Source: Fodinibius sp052060035 (GTDB lineage Bacteria > Bacteroidota > Rhodothermia > Balneolales > Balneolaceae). From it: DNA of 64,000 bases. The notes beneath the pieces are model-generated. The model did not search any database and was not told where the DNA came from. It saw nothing but the letters and a program-made list of their open reading frames with translations. A program made the position numbers and the translations under genes. The stretch is taken from assembly GCF_052060035.1 (NCBI RefSeq), contig NZ_JBPOEA010000010.1:41186-105185 (forward strand), in the 5' to 3' direction. Shown piece by piece: positions 55,756-64,000 of the stretch; the first letter of the stretch is position 1; each line of letters starts with the position of its first letter.

Positions 55756-56064
55756 ATGCCGTATTACGTCTATATTACTACTAATCCAGGAAAAACTACT
55801 CTTTATATTGGCATGACCAATGACCTCAGTAGTCGTTTAAATGATCATTATAAAAATAGAGGGGATAGCAAAACATTTGCGGGGCGTTATTATTGTTACA
55901 AACTGATCTATTATGAAGCATATAAGACCTCACAGCAAGCAATAGAGCGTGAAAAGGAACTGAAGAAATGGAGTCGCAAGAAAAAAGAAGCATTGATTAA
56001 CAGTGTGAACCCCGAGTGGGAGTTTCTAAACTACAAAGATGATTTACGGGCGGGGAGGATATAA
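55756..56064 (+). CDS. GIY-YIG domain nuclease-like protein
   Basis: The protein has 102 residues from ATG 55756 (MPYYVYITTNPGKTTLYIGMT). GIY and YIG equivalents are YVYI and LYIG at about residues 4-17, with the conserved R of LSSRLNDHY and E in REKELKKWSR following. It belongs to the small single-domain GIY-YIG (YhbQ/UPF0213-like) group. Nuclease activity is plausible and the role unknown. It is embedded in repeats, as members of this group often are in Bacteroidota-like genomes. The GTG at 55750 is an alternative start. Confidence 0.87.
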   Translation: MPYYVYITTNPGKTTLYIGMTNDLSSRLNDHYKNRGDSKTFAGRYYCYKLIYYEAYKTSQQAIEREKELKKWSRKKKEALINSVNPEWEFLNYKDDLRAGRI

Positions 56065-56096
56065 GGGGTGTTAATTATATTAACTAACCTGCTTGT

Positions 56097-56180
56097 TATT
56101 TCGAACGGAATGAGAAATCCGAGATTTACTTTTCCCTCATTCTGCTAAACAAAGATCTCTCGCTTACGCTCGAGATGACA
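56097..56180. repeat. Family A hairpin before the IS1595 remnant
   Basis: TATTTCGAACGGAATGAGAAATCC pairs with AAAGATCTCTCGC and CGAGATGACA. Another family A arm (GTCATTTCGAACGGAGTGC) lies at about 56657, beyond the remnant. From there to 57010 I see only diverged repeat sequence and no gene. Confidence 0.7.
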
Positions 56181-56273
56181 GAGAGGGTTGGGATAATTTG
56201 CTTTTTGCCAAGAACTTCGAGATGACTGTGGGTCTTATCTATAGAATGCTTGCTTGGATTGAGTAATTAAATA

Positions 56274-56639
56274 AGGGTCTAGTGAAGCATAGCATGTTAT
56301 AAATCTTTGTAAGATATTGCTATGCAATGAATAATAAATATTATAAGCGTTTAAAAATTTCTGAGTCTAAATTCCGGCAGTTGATCCGCCTGTTTGTAAT
56401 GGATCTTACGGCCAGGGTGAGTTCGCCGATGGCAGCCGGCATATTAATGGGATCGAGTCGTTCTGGAGCTTTGCCAAACGCCGGCTGGCTCAGTTCAACG
56501 GTGTTCCCAAATCCAAGTTTTACCGGTGTTTGAAAGAAACAGAATTCCGTTTTAATCATTGAAATAAAAACTTATATAACGTCTTACTGGATAAGCTCCG
56601 GGAGGACCCTCTTTGAGAGCTTAACTTCATAAGGCCCTA
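56274..56639 (+). mobile_element. Internally deleted IS1595-type element with terminal inverted repeats
   Basis: AGGGTCTAGTGAAG at 56274-56287 and, at the other end read on the minus strand, AGGGCCTTATGAAG (56626-56639) match at 11 of 14 bases. Between them is a transposase pseudogene with its middle missing. The flanks GAGTAATTAAATA and AACAAATACCCC are the two halves of the dispersed sequence GAGTAATTAAACAAATACC, with AAATA duplicated at both borders. The element is about 366 bp and cannot move by itself. Confidence 0.7.
56327..56616 (+). pseudogene. IS1595-family transposase, internally deleted and frameshifted
   Basis: The first part (56327 to about 56411) encodes YYKRLKISESKFRQLIRLF and VMDLTA, the usual N-terminus of IS1595-type transposases. 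The frame then changes and 56407-56559 encodes GEFADGSRHINGIESFWSF, AKRRLAQFNGVPKSKFYRC and ETEFRFNH, the family's C-terminal catalytic region. A TGA at 56560-56562 interrupts it before NKNLYNVLLDKLREDPL and the final stop (56614-56616). Roughly 200 central residues are missing. The family assignment rests on the KISESKF and INGIESFWS blocks. Confidence 0.78.
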
Positions 56640-57010
56640 AACAAATACCCCCGAATGTCATTTCGAACGGAGTGCAGCGCAGAGAGAAATCTATGTTTTT
56701 GGGTTTCGGGTACATTTTAAAAAACTCGCTCACTGTCGAGCTGACAGTTTAAATTGGCAGGAATAATTCGCTGTTTTATCATCAGTGATCCATATCCTGT
56801 TTAGGCCTCCTTTCATCGTGTCCCGAGAAATTCGGGAATAAACCGAATAGAGTAGCGTAACCGTTTTCCGTAGTCAGTTCGCTATAAATCTAACACTTGT
56901 CCAGAACCGGCACTATTTAGCCTGTTTAGCCATAAAATAGGAATTCCCTCACAACAAAAGTAGCTGCGTGTTGATAACTTAGCTGTTAAATACTAATAAA
57001 TCATCAACCT

Positions 57011-57313
57011 ATGGAAACACTATCAGCGACAACCATTTTTTGGCTCTTGGTTTTAGGAGCAACAACAGGGTGGATCGTCGGATACATAATGGGTCACGAA
57101 GGCATTACCCTAAAAAGTAATATCATTTGGGGAACAGTAGGGGCTCCCGTTATAGGTATTTGTGCCTTATATGTTCAAATGAGTGGCGTGCTTGTATTTG
57201 CGCTGCTTGGAACGTTAGCGATGTTATTTTTGGCTAATGTTTTCCATTTACACCATGTGGAAGATATAACCGGTAATATTGATAGAAGAATCCGTATCAA
57301 CAAAAAGAACTAA
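57011..57313 (+). CDS. GlsB/YeaQ/YmgE-type small membrane protein
   Basis: The protein has 100 residues with three membrane segments (about 8-28, 38-56 and 60-80). The GWIVGYIMGHEG segment and IIWGTVGAPVIG correspond to the glycine-rich repeats of the transglycosylase-associated (GlsB/YeaQ/YmgE) family. Such proteins are stress-associated inner-membrane proteins of unknown mechanism. It is monocistronic. Confidence 0.75.
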   Translation: METLSATTIFWLLVLGATTGWIVGYIMGHEGITLKSNIIWGTVGAPVIGICALYVQMSGVLVFALLGTLAMLFLANVFHLHHVEDITGNIDRRIRINKKN

Positions 57314-57460
57314 GCGGGGAGTGGAGTTACGTTAAGCGGATTATAGTTGCAGATCGCTCAAAATGCAAGATTCGTACTTTAAACCGGGATTAAGTTCAGG
57401 AATGGTAGAGTTCGCGGTTACTTTATTACGACTTTTTCTACCGGATATCTAAAGATTCGA

Positions 57461-57691
57461 TTAAACATCTGAAACTAACGCATTCTCTTGTTCATCCCTT
57501 AGCCACATTGTTACATCGGTATCCAGCGCGGCAGCTAAATGATAAGCCCGAAGCCTGGTTATAGGGAGGTTGCCCTCCAAAATACCCTGTACCTCGGTTT
57601 CAGGCATTCCTGATAGTTGTGAAAATTCCTGTGGTGTAATATTCTCCTCACGAAGTTTTTGCTGAAAAAGTTTAGCAGGGGGTTGATGCAT
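57461..57691 (-). CDS. XRE-family helix-turn-helix protein, HigA-like
   Basis: The protein has 76 residues. The helix-turn-helix is at about residues 16-45 (ITPQEFSQLSGMPETEVQGILEGNLPI), followed by RLRAYHLAAALDTDVTMWLRDE, the ending typical of HigA-like antidote proteins. No HigB toxin gene adjoins it, so it is either an orphan antitoxin or a small repressor. It probably binds DNA as a dimer. Confidence 0.8.
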   Translation of the reverse strand: MHQPPAKLFQQKLREENITPQEFSQLSGMPETEVQGILEGNLPITRLRAYHLAAALDTDVTMWLRDEQENALVSDV

Positions 57692-57874
57692 AGTTAATGG
57701 TAACAGGTTGTTCAGTTGTGCCGACCTCTTAATATTAGATCAAACAATAAAAGTAATTTCGAAAAAATTAAAATCTCTTTGTATTGCTTAGACCTAAAAA
57801 GCTCATGTTAGGTTCCGGATTACAGTCAAAGAAAAACAGAAAGGAATAGGAAGGCGTTTCATTTGTAACATAAA

Positions 57875-57898
57875 AAAGCCCGCTAAAAAGCGGGCTTT
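57875..57898 (-). terminator. Intrinsic terminator of the cold shock gene
   Basis: AAAGCCCGCT (57875-57884), a 4-base loop and AGCGGGCTTT (57889-57898) form a perfect 10-bp stem. On the minus strand it is followed by TTTTAT. It is 28 bases beyond the stop of the cold shock gene. Confidence 0.9.
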
Positions 57899-57925
57899 AA
57901 TATACCAAAAAATCTTGGCTAAAAC

Positions 57926-58144
57926 TTACTTATAATCAAGGCTGCGTACTTCAATAGCACTCAAGCCTTTGTCGGTTTCTTCAACGTCGAATTCTACATT
58001 TTCTCCGTCTTCAAGACCTTGATTATAATCCAAATTTTCTACGTTGTTGCGGTGGACGAAAACATCTTTACTTCCGTCCTCAGGTTCGATAAATCCAAAT
58101 CCTTTCTCAACGTCGAACCATTTAACTTTACCTTGTTGTGTCAT
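57926..58144 (-). CDS. Cold shock protein (CspA family)
   Basis: The protein has 72 residues and a single OB-fold cold shock domain. RNP1 is KGFGFIEP and RNP2 is DVFVHRNNV. It binds single-stranded RNA or DNA and acts as an RNA chaperone. The gene is monocistronic with a strong terminator. The 5' region (58145-58260 on the minus strand) contains TATCTTTAG, which fits a -7 element and would give a leader of about 100 bases, typical for this family. Confidence 0.95.
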   Translation of the reverse strand: MTQQGKVKWFDVEKGFGFIEPEDGSKDVFVHRNNVENLDYNQGLEDGENVEFDVEETDKGLSAIEVRSLDYK

Positions 58145-58390
58145 GTATACTAAGTATTGTGTTTAGACACCTTAGGTGGATCGTCAAAGAAGTGTATCGT
58201 TAGATAATTCTATCTTGATCACAATTCTAAGGTGGGAATTAAAATTATGTCTAAAGATACCATTCTGATATTGGAATGTCCACAGTGAACATAATTTTCA
58301 GATATTCTGATTTCGGTATTAATAAATTATTCTTTTATTGCTTTCTGTGTAACAATATTAGCAACGTTCATAATCAGTAATCAGGAGATC

Positions 58391-58918
58391 GTGAAAAATT
58401 CAAAATTATTGCTATCCGTTATTCTTGTTCTTCTTGGGGGATTGGGATGGTATCTCTTATCAGAAGACTCCTCCCCAAATAGTCCACAACCGGCATCTGT
58501 TTACAGCGACAGTATTTCTGCTCCGGAAAGGCCAACCTTTACCACTCAGGAGGATACATCTGAACAAGATACAGCCGACAAAAAAACAGCTCCGTCGCCC
58601 GTGGATGAGGAGTTGGCCCCCGGTACAGCTTTGATAAAAGCGGTAGTTATAACTGCTGATCTTGATAGCGATAAGAATAGGCATCTTGTTGTAACAGTGG
58701 AAGAAGTAGTGGGCTATGGTTCATCAATATCTCCTATTGCTGGTAAAGAAGAATTGACGATTAATGTTGAGCGATTTTTAAAAAATAATCCGGATCGTAA
58801 AGAATTCATGCAGAAAGGGGATACCGTTACCATTGTTATATCTTCTGAAAGGGGAATGAATCTTGGCGATTCACAATCCCAAAAAAGCTGGTCTTTGGTC
58901 GACTTAAAATTACAATAA
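58391..58918 (+). CDS. Membrane-anchored hypothetical protein
   Basis: The protein has 175 residues. One N-terminal hydrophobic segment (about 5-24, LLLSVILVLLGGLGWYLL) is followed by a Ser/Pro/Thr-rich linker to about residue 75 and a compact beta-rich domain (ALIKAVVITADLDSDKNRHLVVTVEEVVGYGSS to the end). It is probably a periplasmic domain held by a membrane anchor. The family is not recognised. GTG start after AGGAGATC. The next gene starts nine bases after its stop, so the two are probably co-transcribed. Confidence 0.72.
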   Translation: MKNSKLLLSVILVLLGGLGWYLLSEDSSPNSPQPASVYSDSISAPERPTFTTQEDTSEQDTADKKTAPSPVDEELAPGTALIKAVVITADLDSDKNRHLVVTVEEVVGYGSSISPIAGKEELTINVERFLKNNPDRKEFMQKGDTVTIVISSERGMNLGDSQSQKSWSLVDLKLQ

Positions 58919-58927
58919 AGATTATCT

Positions 58928-61900
58928 ATGAAATACAGAGAAGGGAAACGCTATCGTACAATTGCCGGACTGTTTGTACTATTTTTACTGATAGCCGGTA
59001 TTTGGGTGTTTGGATTGCCGGGACGGGATGCCCCGACAATGGCAACTGAAAATACAACCCTTGATCCGGTCGAAAAGAAGAAAGCTCGAACGGATTATTT
59101 TTTCAATTTACTGCGCGATCCGGCTACAGATAGAATTCCTCCCAATATACGTTCCCGGGAGCTCGAACACGCTAAACAAATCCCTGGCCGCAATGATGGG
59201 TTGTTGCGCAAATCGAATGCAGCAAATGCCCGGCAAATAGGGGAGATAACATGGCACATGGCCGGGCCGGCAGACCTGGGCGGACGAACACGGGCCTTGG
59301 CCTTTGATCAGGCGAACCCCAATACCATACTGGCCGGGGGTGTTTCGGGCGGGATGTGGAAAAGTACCGATGGAGGCAATACGTGGGAGCTCAAAACGGA
59401 TCCCAATCAGAATATGAGCGTGACCAGTGTGGCCCAGGATCCAACCAATACTGATACCTGGTATTATGCAACAGGTGAATTTAATGGTAACTCTGCCTCG
59501 GACCGCGGATATAGGGCTTCGTATGCTGGCACAGGTATTTATAAATCTGTTGATAATGGCGAAACGTGGTCACGCTTAACAGCAACTGAGGATACGGACA
59601 CGGATTGGAACAGTGAGTTTGACTATATTTCTCGAATTGTCGTAAGCCCGAAGAATGGGGATGTGTATTTCGCAGCAAATGGTTTTGGCGTTTTTAAATC
59701 ATCGGATGGAGGGAGCAGCTTTAATCTTGCTTTGGGGGCACCGGGAGGATATCGGTATGCAGATGTTATTGTTAATAGTAATGGCGATTTGTTGGCAGCC
59801 TTATCAGAAAATAGTGCCGGAGGCAACCAACCGGAAAGCCCGGGTATTTATCGCTCAACTGATGACGGAAGCAGCTGGACCGATGTGACGCCCACTGATT
59901 TCCCATCTACCCACGACCGTACCTATTTGGCTTTTGCTCGCTCGGCTCCGGATACGGCTTACAGTTATACCTATGAGGGCACGGGCTCGAAAGAAAATGA
60001 AGACATTAGCTTTTTTATGCTCGATTTTGCTAACAATGATAGTGAAGATCGATCAGATAATTTGCCTGATTTTGGTGGATCGGTTGGATATGTAAATACG
60101 CAGGGAAATTATAATATGGTGCTTGCTGTAAAACCGGATGACCCCGATTTTGTGCTGTTGGGGGCAACAAACTTATTTCGTTCGCGCGATGGCTTTGCGA
60201 CCGCTCCCGAAGATGCAGACAGTGATGGTTTGTCGGACGATAGTGAAAAAGATGAGTACTGGGTTGGAGGATATGCCAATACCAATAATGTCAGTCAGTA
60301 TCCCAATCAACACCCCGATCAGCATGTGCTCGTATTCCATCCGGATAATCCCAAAACGTTATGGTCCGGACACGATGGAGGATTAAGTGAAACGACGGAT
60401 ATTACCGCATCGTCTGTAAACTGGGAAGATACTGATGAGGGGTATGTCACCGGACAGTTTTATACGGTGGCTATTCCTTCCGAAGCTGGTGATGACCGTT
60501 TCTTGGGCGGTACACAGGACAATGGAACACCCTTTTTCCGTTTTGATGAAACAAATACGCAGACTACGGGCATGCAAGATGTCTCCAGCGGGGATGGAGC
60601 GTATGCATACTGGGGTACAGATTATGCCTATGTTTCTACTCAAAACGGGAAAGTTACACGACTTGGTATTGAGTCCGACGGCAGTATAACCTCACCCTAC
60701 GAGGCTCCTTCGGGAACATGGAGCAGTGTTCACCCTTCGGGTGCACAAAACCAGCTTTTTATACACCCCTATTCCGTCGATCCCAATGACGATACTATTA
60801 TGTACTATCCCGGCGGAACAACGATGTGGCGTAATACTGCTATGGATGAAATTCCTAACTATAATCAAGGCGGTACAAACATGGGATGGGAGTCTTTTGA
60901 GGGTACTTCTACTTCAGGATACACAATCACAACACTTGCGGTAACAACTATAAACCCATCTGATCGGCTATACTATGGGGCTTATTCCTCTTCGGGGGTG
61001 CCGGAAATTTACCGCCTGGATGATGCTTCGAATTCTGATACACCTACCGATATATCAATTACCGGTGCTCCCTCAGGTGCATATCTCCATGACATCGCTG
61101 TTCATCCTAATGACGGAGATGAAATAATTGCCGTGATGTCGAATTATGGTATTGATGGCTTGTATCATTCTACAGATGGAGGTGATAGCTGGTCATTAGT
61201 CGAAGGGAGCTTGGGTGATGAAGCCGGACCATCACTCCGGAATGCCCAAATTTTGCCTACCCAAGAAGGAAATATTTATTTCGTGGGTACCAGCACCGGT
61301 TTATATTCTACGATGAATCTGGATGGGAATTCGACTACCTGGCAGCGCGAATCTGATGATGGAAGTCCCGAAAGTATCGGTTATTCGGTGGTCGAGCATT
61401 TGGATGTGCGTCCTTCGGATGGGACCATTGCCGCAGGTACACACGGCCGCGGAATTTTTGTGGGACGAACCGATGTGGGAGATGTGGTTGTTGATCAACT
61501 GCCGGTAATTAAAGATACTCTTGAAGTAAATAATAACTGGCAATTGATTGGATCTCCAATGGTTTCAGATTCTGATGCTGAGCTTGGTTACAGTCTGCAA
61601 TTGTACGAATTTAGCGGTACATACAAATCAGTTGCCAGCATCAACTCTCATAAAGGGTACTGGGGGAAAAGTCGCTCCGGTTCAGAAATCGTCTACGGTG
61701 GACGAGCCGACACTTCGGCTACCATAGCGCTGGAGGAAGGATGGAATCTTATGGGTGGTGTTGCTGATACGGTAGGGATTTCAGCTGTCAGCGATCCCAA
61801 TGGTATATTAAGTGCTTCCGATATTTACGAATTTGCGGATGGAAGTTACCAGGCGGCTTCCGATATAAAATCTTTTAAGGGGTATTGGATTCGGGCCAAT

Positions 61901-62596
61901 CAGGCAGGAGAAATCAAGATCGATCCCGAGAGTACAGCCCAAAAAGAGCGGCCTGAATTGGCAGCCAGTCAATTTAATACAATAACATTTAGCATCGGTA
62001 ACACGAAGCAGCAATTTTATATATCCGAGCAGTCTTTAAGTCAGGCAGAGCGAGAACAATTTAGGATGCCACCAATGGCTCCGGAGGCGGTACTTGATGT
62101 GCGAAGCACGGAGGGCTTACGTTTGGCTGATGGAAATGAAACAGAGTTACAATTTACGGCCAACAGTTTTCCGGTTACGGTTACGGGAGCTTCATCCAAT
62201 AAGGGATATATCTTAAAAGGAATTACCGATCAGGATACCGTTTACTATGATGTGGGAGCAAATGAACAAACGAAGATTCAACGACCACATGAAGAGATGG
62301 TTTTGGTCAAAGCATCAGCGGGTACGCGGATTACAGAACATAACCTGTTGCCGAACTACCCCAATCCCTTTAACCCCGAAACAAAAATTCGATATCAGGT
62401 AGCATCACAGGCACAGGTGTCGCTTGAGGTTTATGATGTGTTAGGAAGGAAGGTGCGTACATTAGTTGATCAGTCCCAGGCAAGCGGTTCTTATACAGTT
62501 CGTTTTGATGGCAGTAGCCTTTCCAGCGGGATGTATTTTATTCACCTGAAGGCCGGAGAAACAGTTAAATTGCAGAAAATGACGCTCATAAAATAG
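58928..62596 (+). CDS. Secreted beta-propeller (BNR/sortilin-like) protein with T9SS sorting domain
   Basis: The protein has 1222 residues. The N-terminal membrane/signal segment is about residues 13-32. A long region of BNR/sortilin-like repeats follows, each with an Asp-box-like motif: KSTDGGNTWE, KSVDNGETWS, KSSDGGSSF, RSTDDGSSWTD, HSTDGGDSWS. Two similar domains (WQLIGSPM, then WNLMGGV) follow near 860-1000. The C-terminus (NYPNPFNPETKIRY to KLQKMTLIK, about 1140-1222) is a type A type IX secretion signal. It is exported to the surface or medium; ligand or substrate unknown. Confidence 0.87.
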   Translation: MKYREGKRYRTIAGLFVLFLLIAGIWVFGLPGRDAPTMATENTTLDPVEKKKARTDYFFNLLRDPATDRIPPNIRSRELEHAKQIPGRNDGLLRKSNAANARQIGEITWHMAGPADLGGRTRALAFDQANPNTILAGGVSGGMWKSTDGGNTWELKTDPNQNMSVTSVAQDPTNTDTWYYATGEFNGNSASDRGYRASYAGTGIYKSVDNGETWSRLTATEDTDTDWNSEFDYISRIVVSPKNGDVYFAANGFGVFKSSDGGSSFNLALGAPGGYRYADVIVNSNGDLLAALSENSAGGNQPESPGIYRSTDDGSSWTDVTPTDFPSTHDRTYLAFARSAPDTAYSYTYEGTGSKENEDISFFMLDFANNDSEDRSDNLPDFGGSVGYVNTQGNYNMVLAVKPDDPDFVLLGATNLFRSRDGFATAPEDADSDGLSDDSEKDEYWVGGYANTNNVSQYPNQHPDQHVLVFHPDNPKTLWSGHDGGLSETTDITASSVNWEDTDEGYVTGQFYTVAIPSEAGDDRFLGGTQDNGTPFFRFDETNTQTTGMQDVSSGDGAYAYWGTDYAYVSTQNGKVTRLGIESDGSITSPYEAPSGTWSSVHPSGAQNQLFIHPYSVDPNDDTIMYYPGGTTMWRNTAMDEIPNYNQGGTNMGWESFEGTSTSGYTITTLAVTTINPSDRLYYGAYSSSGVPEIYRLDDASNSDTPTDISITGAPSGAYLHDIAVHPNDGDEIIAVMSNYGIDGLYHSTDGGDSWSLVEGSLGDEAGPSLRNAQILPTQEGNIYFVGTSTGLYSTMNLDGNSTTWQRESDDGSPESIGYSVVEHLDVRPSDGTIAAGTHGRGIFVGRTDVGDVVVDQLPVIKDTLEVNNNWQLIGSPMVSDSDAELGYSLQLYEFSGTYKSVASINSHKGYWGKSRSGSEIVYGGRADTSATIALEEGWNLMGGVADTVGISAVSDPNGILSASDIYEFADGSYQAASDIKSFKGYWIRANQAGEIKIDPESTAQKERPELAASQFNTITFSIGNTKQQFYISEQSLSQAEREQFRMPPMAPEAVLDVRSTEGLRLADGNETELQFTANSFPVTVTGASSNKGYILKGITDQDTVYYDVGANEQTKIQRPHEEMVLVKASAGTRITEHNLLPNYPNPFNPETKIRYQVASQAQVSLEVYDVLGRKVRTLVDQSQASGSYTVRFDGSSLSSGMYFIHLKAGETVKLQKMTLIK

Positions 62597-62781
62597 GGAT
62601 TCAGCGTAGGGAGATTTTTTTAATAGAACCGGAACTATCTGATATATAACCGATAAAACTACTTCATGCTTATGTCACCATAATTTTATGACAAAATAGT
62701 AACTTAATTTGCATAACTTTTGTTACACCCTTACCCTAAGAAAAATATTAGAAATCAAATCCATATTAAGAGGAGACCATT

Positions 62782-63354
62782 ATGAAATTTACTGAAAGCA
62801 TATTAGCAATAGTTGTCATTGCATTATCGTTGGGCGTGATGCCCCAAATGAGTTATGGGCAAACCAGCATCGGGGCTTCCTACGAAATACGAGATGAAGA
62901 TCCGCAGAATGGGTTTGGCTTTCGACTCGAAAGAGGAATTTTAAATAAAGTACCCATTGTTGATCTGGGACTACGAGCACATTTCAGCTATTTTAACGAT
63001 GATATATCTTATGCTGACCGAACGTATTCTACCGACATTACAAGCTACGATTACGGTTTAGCTGCCGTAGGTGGTATTTCGTTGGGCTTGGTAAGTCCGT
63101 ATGTAGGCCTGGGCTTGGGAGCTTCTACACTGGATGTCACCCGGCAAGACTTAGGAAATGTTGATAGGCCTGAAAATAGTGACGACAGCAGTATCTACTG
63201 GAACGGTTTTGTGGGGGCCAAAGTGAGTCCGATACCGATGATCAAACCATTTGTGGAATATCGTTTTGAGGATGTTTCTAACTATAGCGACGAGTTGTCG
63301 GATATAAAAAATAGCAATGGGCGACTTATTTTCGGGATTTCCTTGTCCTTCTAA
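62782..63354 (+). CDS. Small outer-membrane beta-barrel protein
   Basis: The protein has 190 residues. The signal peptide (about 1-27, ending MSYGQ) is cleaved before TSIGASYEI. Alternating strands rich in G, Y, F and D follow, ending in a C-terminal aromatic residue (IFGISLSF), the barrel-closing pattern recognised by the BAM machinery. It fits an 8-strand OmpX/OmpW-like barrel; function unknown. An AGGAGA ribosome-binding site precedes it and a terminator follows. Confidence 0.8.
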   Translation: MKFTESILAIVVIALSLGVMPQMSYGQTSIGASYEIRDEDPQNGFGFRLERGILNKVPIVDLGLRAHFSYFNDDISYADRTYSTDITSYDYGLAAVGGISLGLVSPYVGLGLGASTLDVTRQDLGNVDRPENSDDSSIYWNGFVGAKVSPIPMIKPFVEYRFEDVSNYSDELSDIKNSNGRLIFGISLSF

Positions 63355-63376
63355 AGTATATACCTTTACTCTTAAG

Positions 63377-63410
63377 GCGGACGTTACTAAAGCGTCCGCT
63401 TTTTTATTTT
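63377..63410 (+). terminator. Intrinsic terminator after the barrel gene
   Basis: GCGGACG (63377-63383) pairs with CGTCCGC (63393-63399) and is followed by TTTTTTATTTTT. Confidence 0.9.
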
Positions 63411-63520
63411 TGTTCATTTTATGATTGCTAAATAAGCATACAGTTCCTTTTTTGAATGTAAATTCTTTTGGTATTGTTGTCTATAATGAAAGCGCTTAAC
63501 TACTCTTTGATGTAATCCAC

Positions 63521-64000
63521 ATGGCAGGCACAAAAACAACATACGATGTCGATCTCAACAATTATGTTCTGGATCCCCCTCAGCAAGAGGATCTGGAGGA
63601 TCTGTTAAGAGTATGTCGCGAAAACCTGGAAGAGGTTGACGAAAATCTGGTTTCGCGGGCTTTTAAACTCTGCTATATATCACATGAAGGGATAGAACGC
63701 GCTTCGGGCGAACCTTACTATTATCATCCTGTTTCAGTTGCTAAAATTGTAGCATCCGAAATCAATATTGATGACGTTTCAGTGGTCGCATCCCTGCTGC
63801 ATGATACGGTTGAGGACACCGAAGTAACGCTGGATGATATAAAAGAAAAGTTTGGTGATACGGTTTCGCACCTCATTGACGGGGTTACCAAGATTTCGGG
63901 GGTATTTAAAAGCCGGAATACCAAACAGGCCGAAACATTTATGAAAATGCTTCTGTCGATGGCAGAAGATATCCGGGTGGTGCTAATTAAATTTGCTGAT
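63521..64000 (+). CDS. RelA/SpoT-type (p)ppGpp hydrolase/synthetase, N-terminal part
   Basis: The first 160 residues are present and the gene runs out of the window. The HD hydrolase domain is evident: H69 in YYYHPVSVAKIV, then H94-D95 in LLHDTVEDT (the HDxxED motif), LIDGVTKISG, and AEDIRVVLIKFAD reaching the edge. Intact HD residues indicate a (p)ppGpp-hydrolysing, Rel/SpoT-type long enzyme. The start ATG at 63521 is the first plausible one. Confidence 0.93.
   Translation, partial: MAGTKTTYDVDLNNYVLDPPQQEDLEDLLRVCRENLEEVDENLVSRAFKLCYISHEGIERASGEPYYYHPVSVAKIVASEINIDDVSVVASLLHDTVEDTEVTLDDIKEKFGDTVSHLIDGVTKISGVFKSRNTKQAETFMKMLLSMAEDIRVVLIKFAD

Noticed and set aside
57461..57691. XRE protein as half of a HigBA toxin-antitoxin pair
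   Set aside because: No toxin-sized gene adjoins it on either side, so only an orphan HigA-like regulator can be supported.

Overview
The window looks like a chromosomal segment of a Balneolota/Rhodothermota-type bacterium from the wider Bacteroidota neighbourhood. The reasons are a type IX secretion C-terminal sorting domain on the 1222-residue protein at 58928-62596, Bacteroidota-like promoter sequence (TTG, 20 bases, TACATTTT) before the WecA-like gene, weak Shine-Dalgarno sites and several Wzi/SLBB outer-membrane polysaccharide proteins. No rRNA, tRNA or CRISPR array was recognised. The phylum assignment is an inference from content.

Layout. 0-2.7 kb: an MntA-HepT toxin-antitoxin pair and a small putative lipoprotein, each lying between direct repeats. 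2.9-31.9 kb: a Wzy-type surface polysaccharide locus. It holds a Wzi-like outer-membrane protein, a long leader with an 11-G tract and a JUMPstart-like motif, Wzz, an FAD oxidoreductase, an SDR epimerase, a LegC/NeuD/PtmE-like amino-sugar set, a Wzx flippase, a Wzy-like polymerase, five or more glycosyltransferases, an asparagine-synthase-like protein, two Gfo/Idh-type oxidoreductases (one fused to an alcohol dehydrogenase), a heparinase II/III-like protein, WecB, a WbpA-like UDP-sugar dehydrogenase and a WecA-like initiating transferase. 32-46.5 kb: repeat-dense accessory DNA with three antitoxin/PIN pairs, a GC-richer block (HU/DUF4469-like protein, patatin, and an overlapping two-gene module of unknown function with a membrane partner) and a second Wzi paralogue. 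47-49.5 kb: a large SLBB polysaccharide export protein. 50-53 kb: a YciE/YciF ferritin-like gene and a complete IS110-family element. 53-57 kb: a GNAT-like gene, a GIY-YIG gene, an internally deleted IS1595-type element and more hairpin repeats. 57-64 kb: ordinary chromosomal genes (GlsB-like, XRE regulator, cold shock protein, a T9SS-exported beta-propeller protein, an outer-membrane barrel and the start of a RelA/SpoT gene).

How the genes fit together. WecA would load GlcNAc-1-P on undecaprenyl phosphate. The glycosyltransferases would build the repeat unit from ordinary and modified sugars (WecB and WbpA give ManNAc/GlcNAc uronates; LegC/NeuD/PtmE give an N-acylated amino sugar). Wzx would flip it, Wzy and Wzz would polymerise it, and the SLBB and Wzi proteins would export and anchor it. 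The cluster is AT-rich, as transferred glycan loci often are.

The strongest novel observation is the IS110-family element (about 51770-52977). Upstream of its transposase lies a readable bridge RNA. One loop carries 8-base guides matching both sides of the element's actual insertion site, which is the end of a dispersed hairpin repeat. The second loop carries guides matching the element's own joined ends. Other points of interest: all four toxin-antitoxin modules lie between copies of intergenic repeats, like cassettes; a GxxExxY gene bounded by inverted repeat arms splits the glycan operon; and a palindromic repeat is inserted in frame in the heparinase-like gene.
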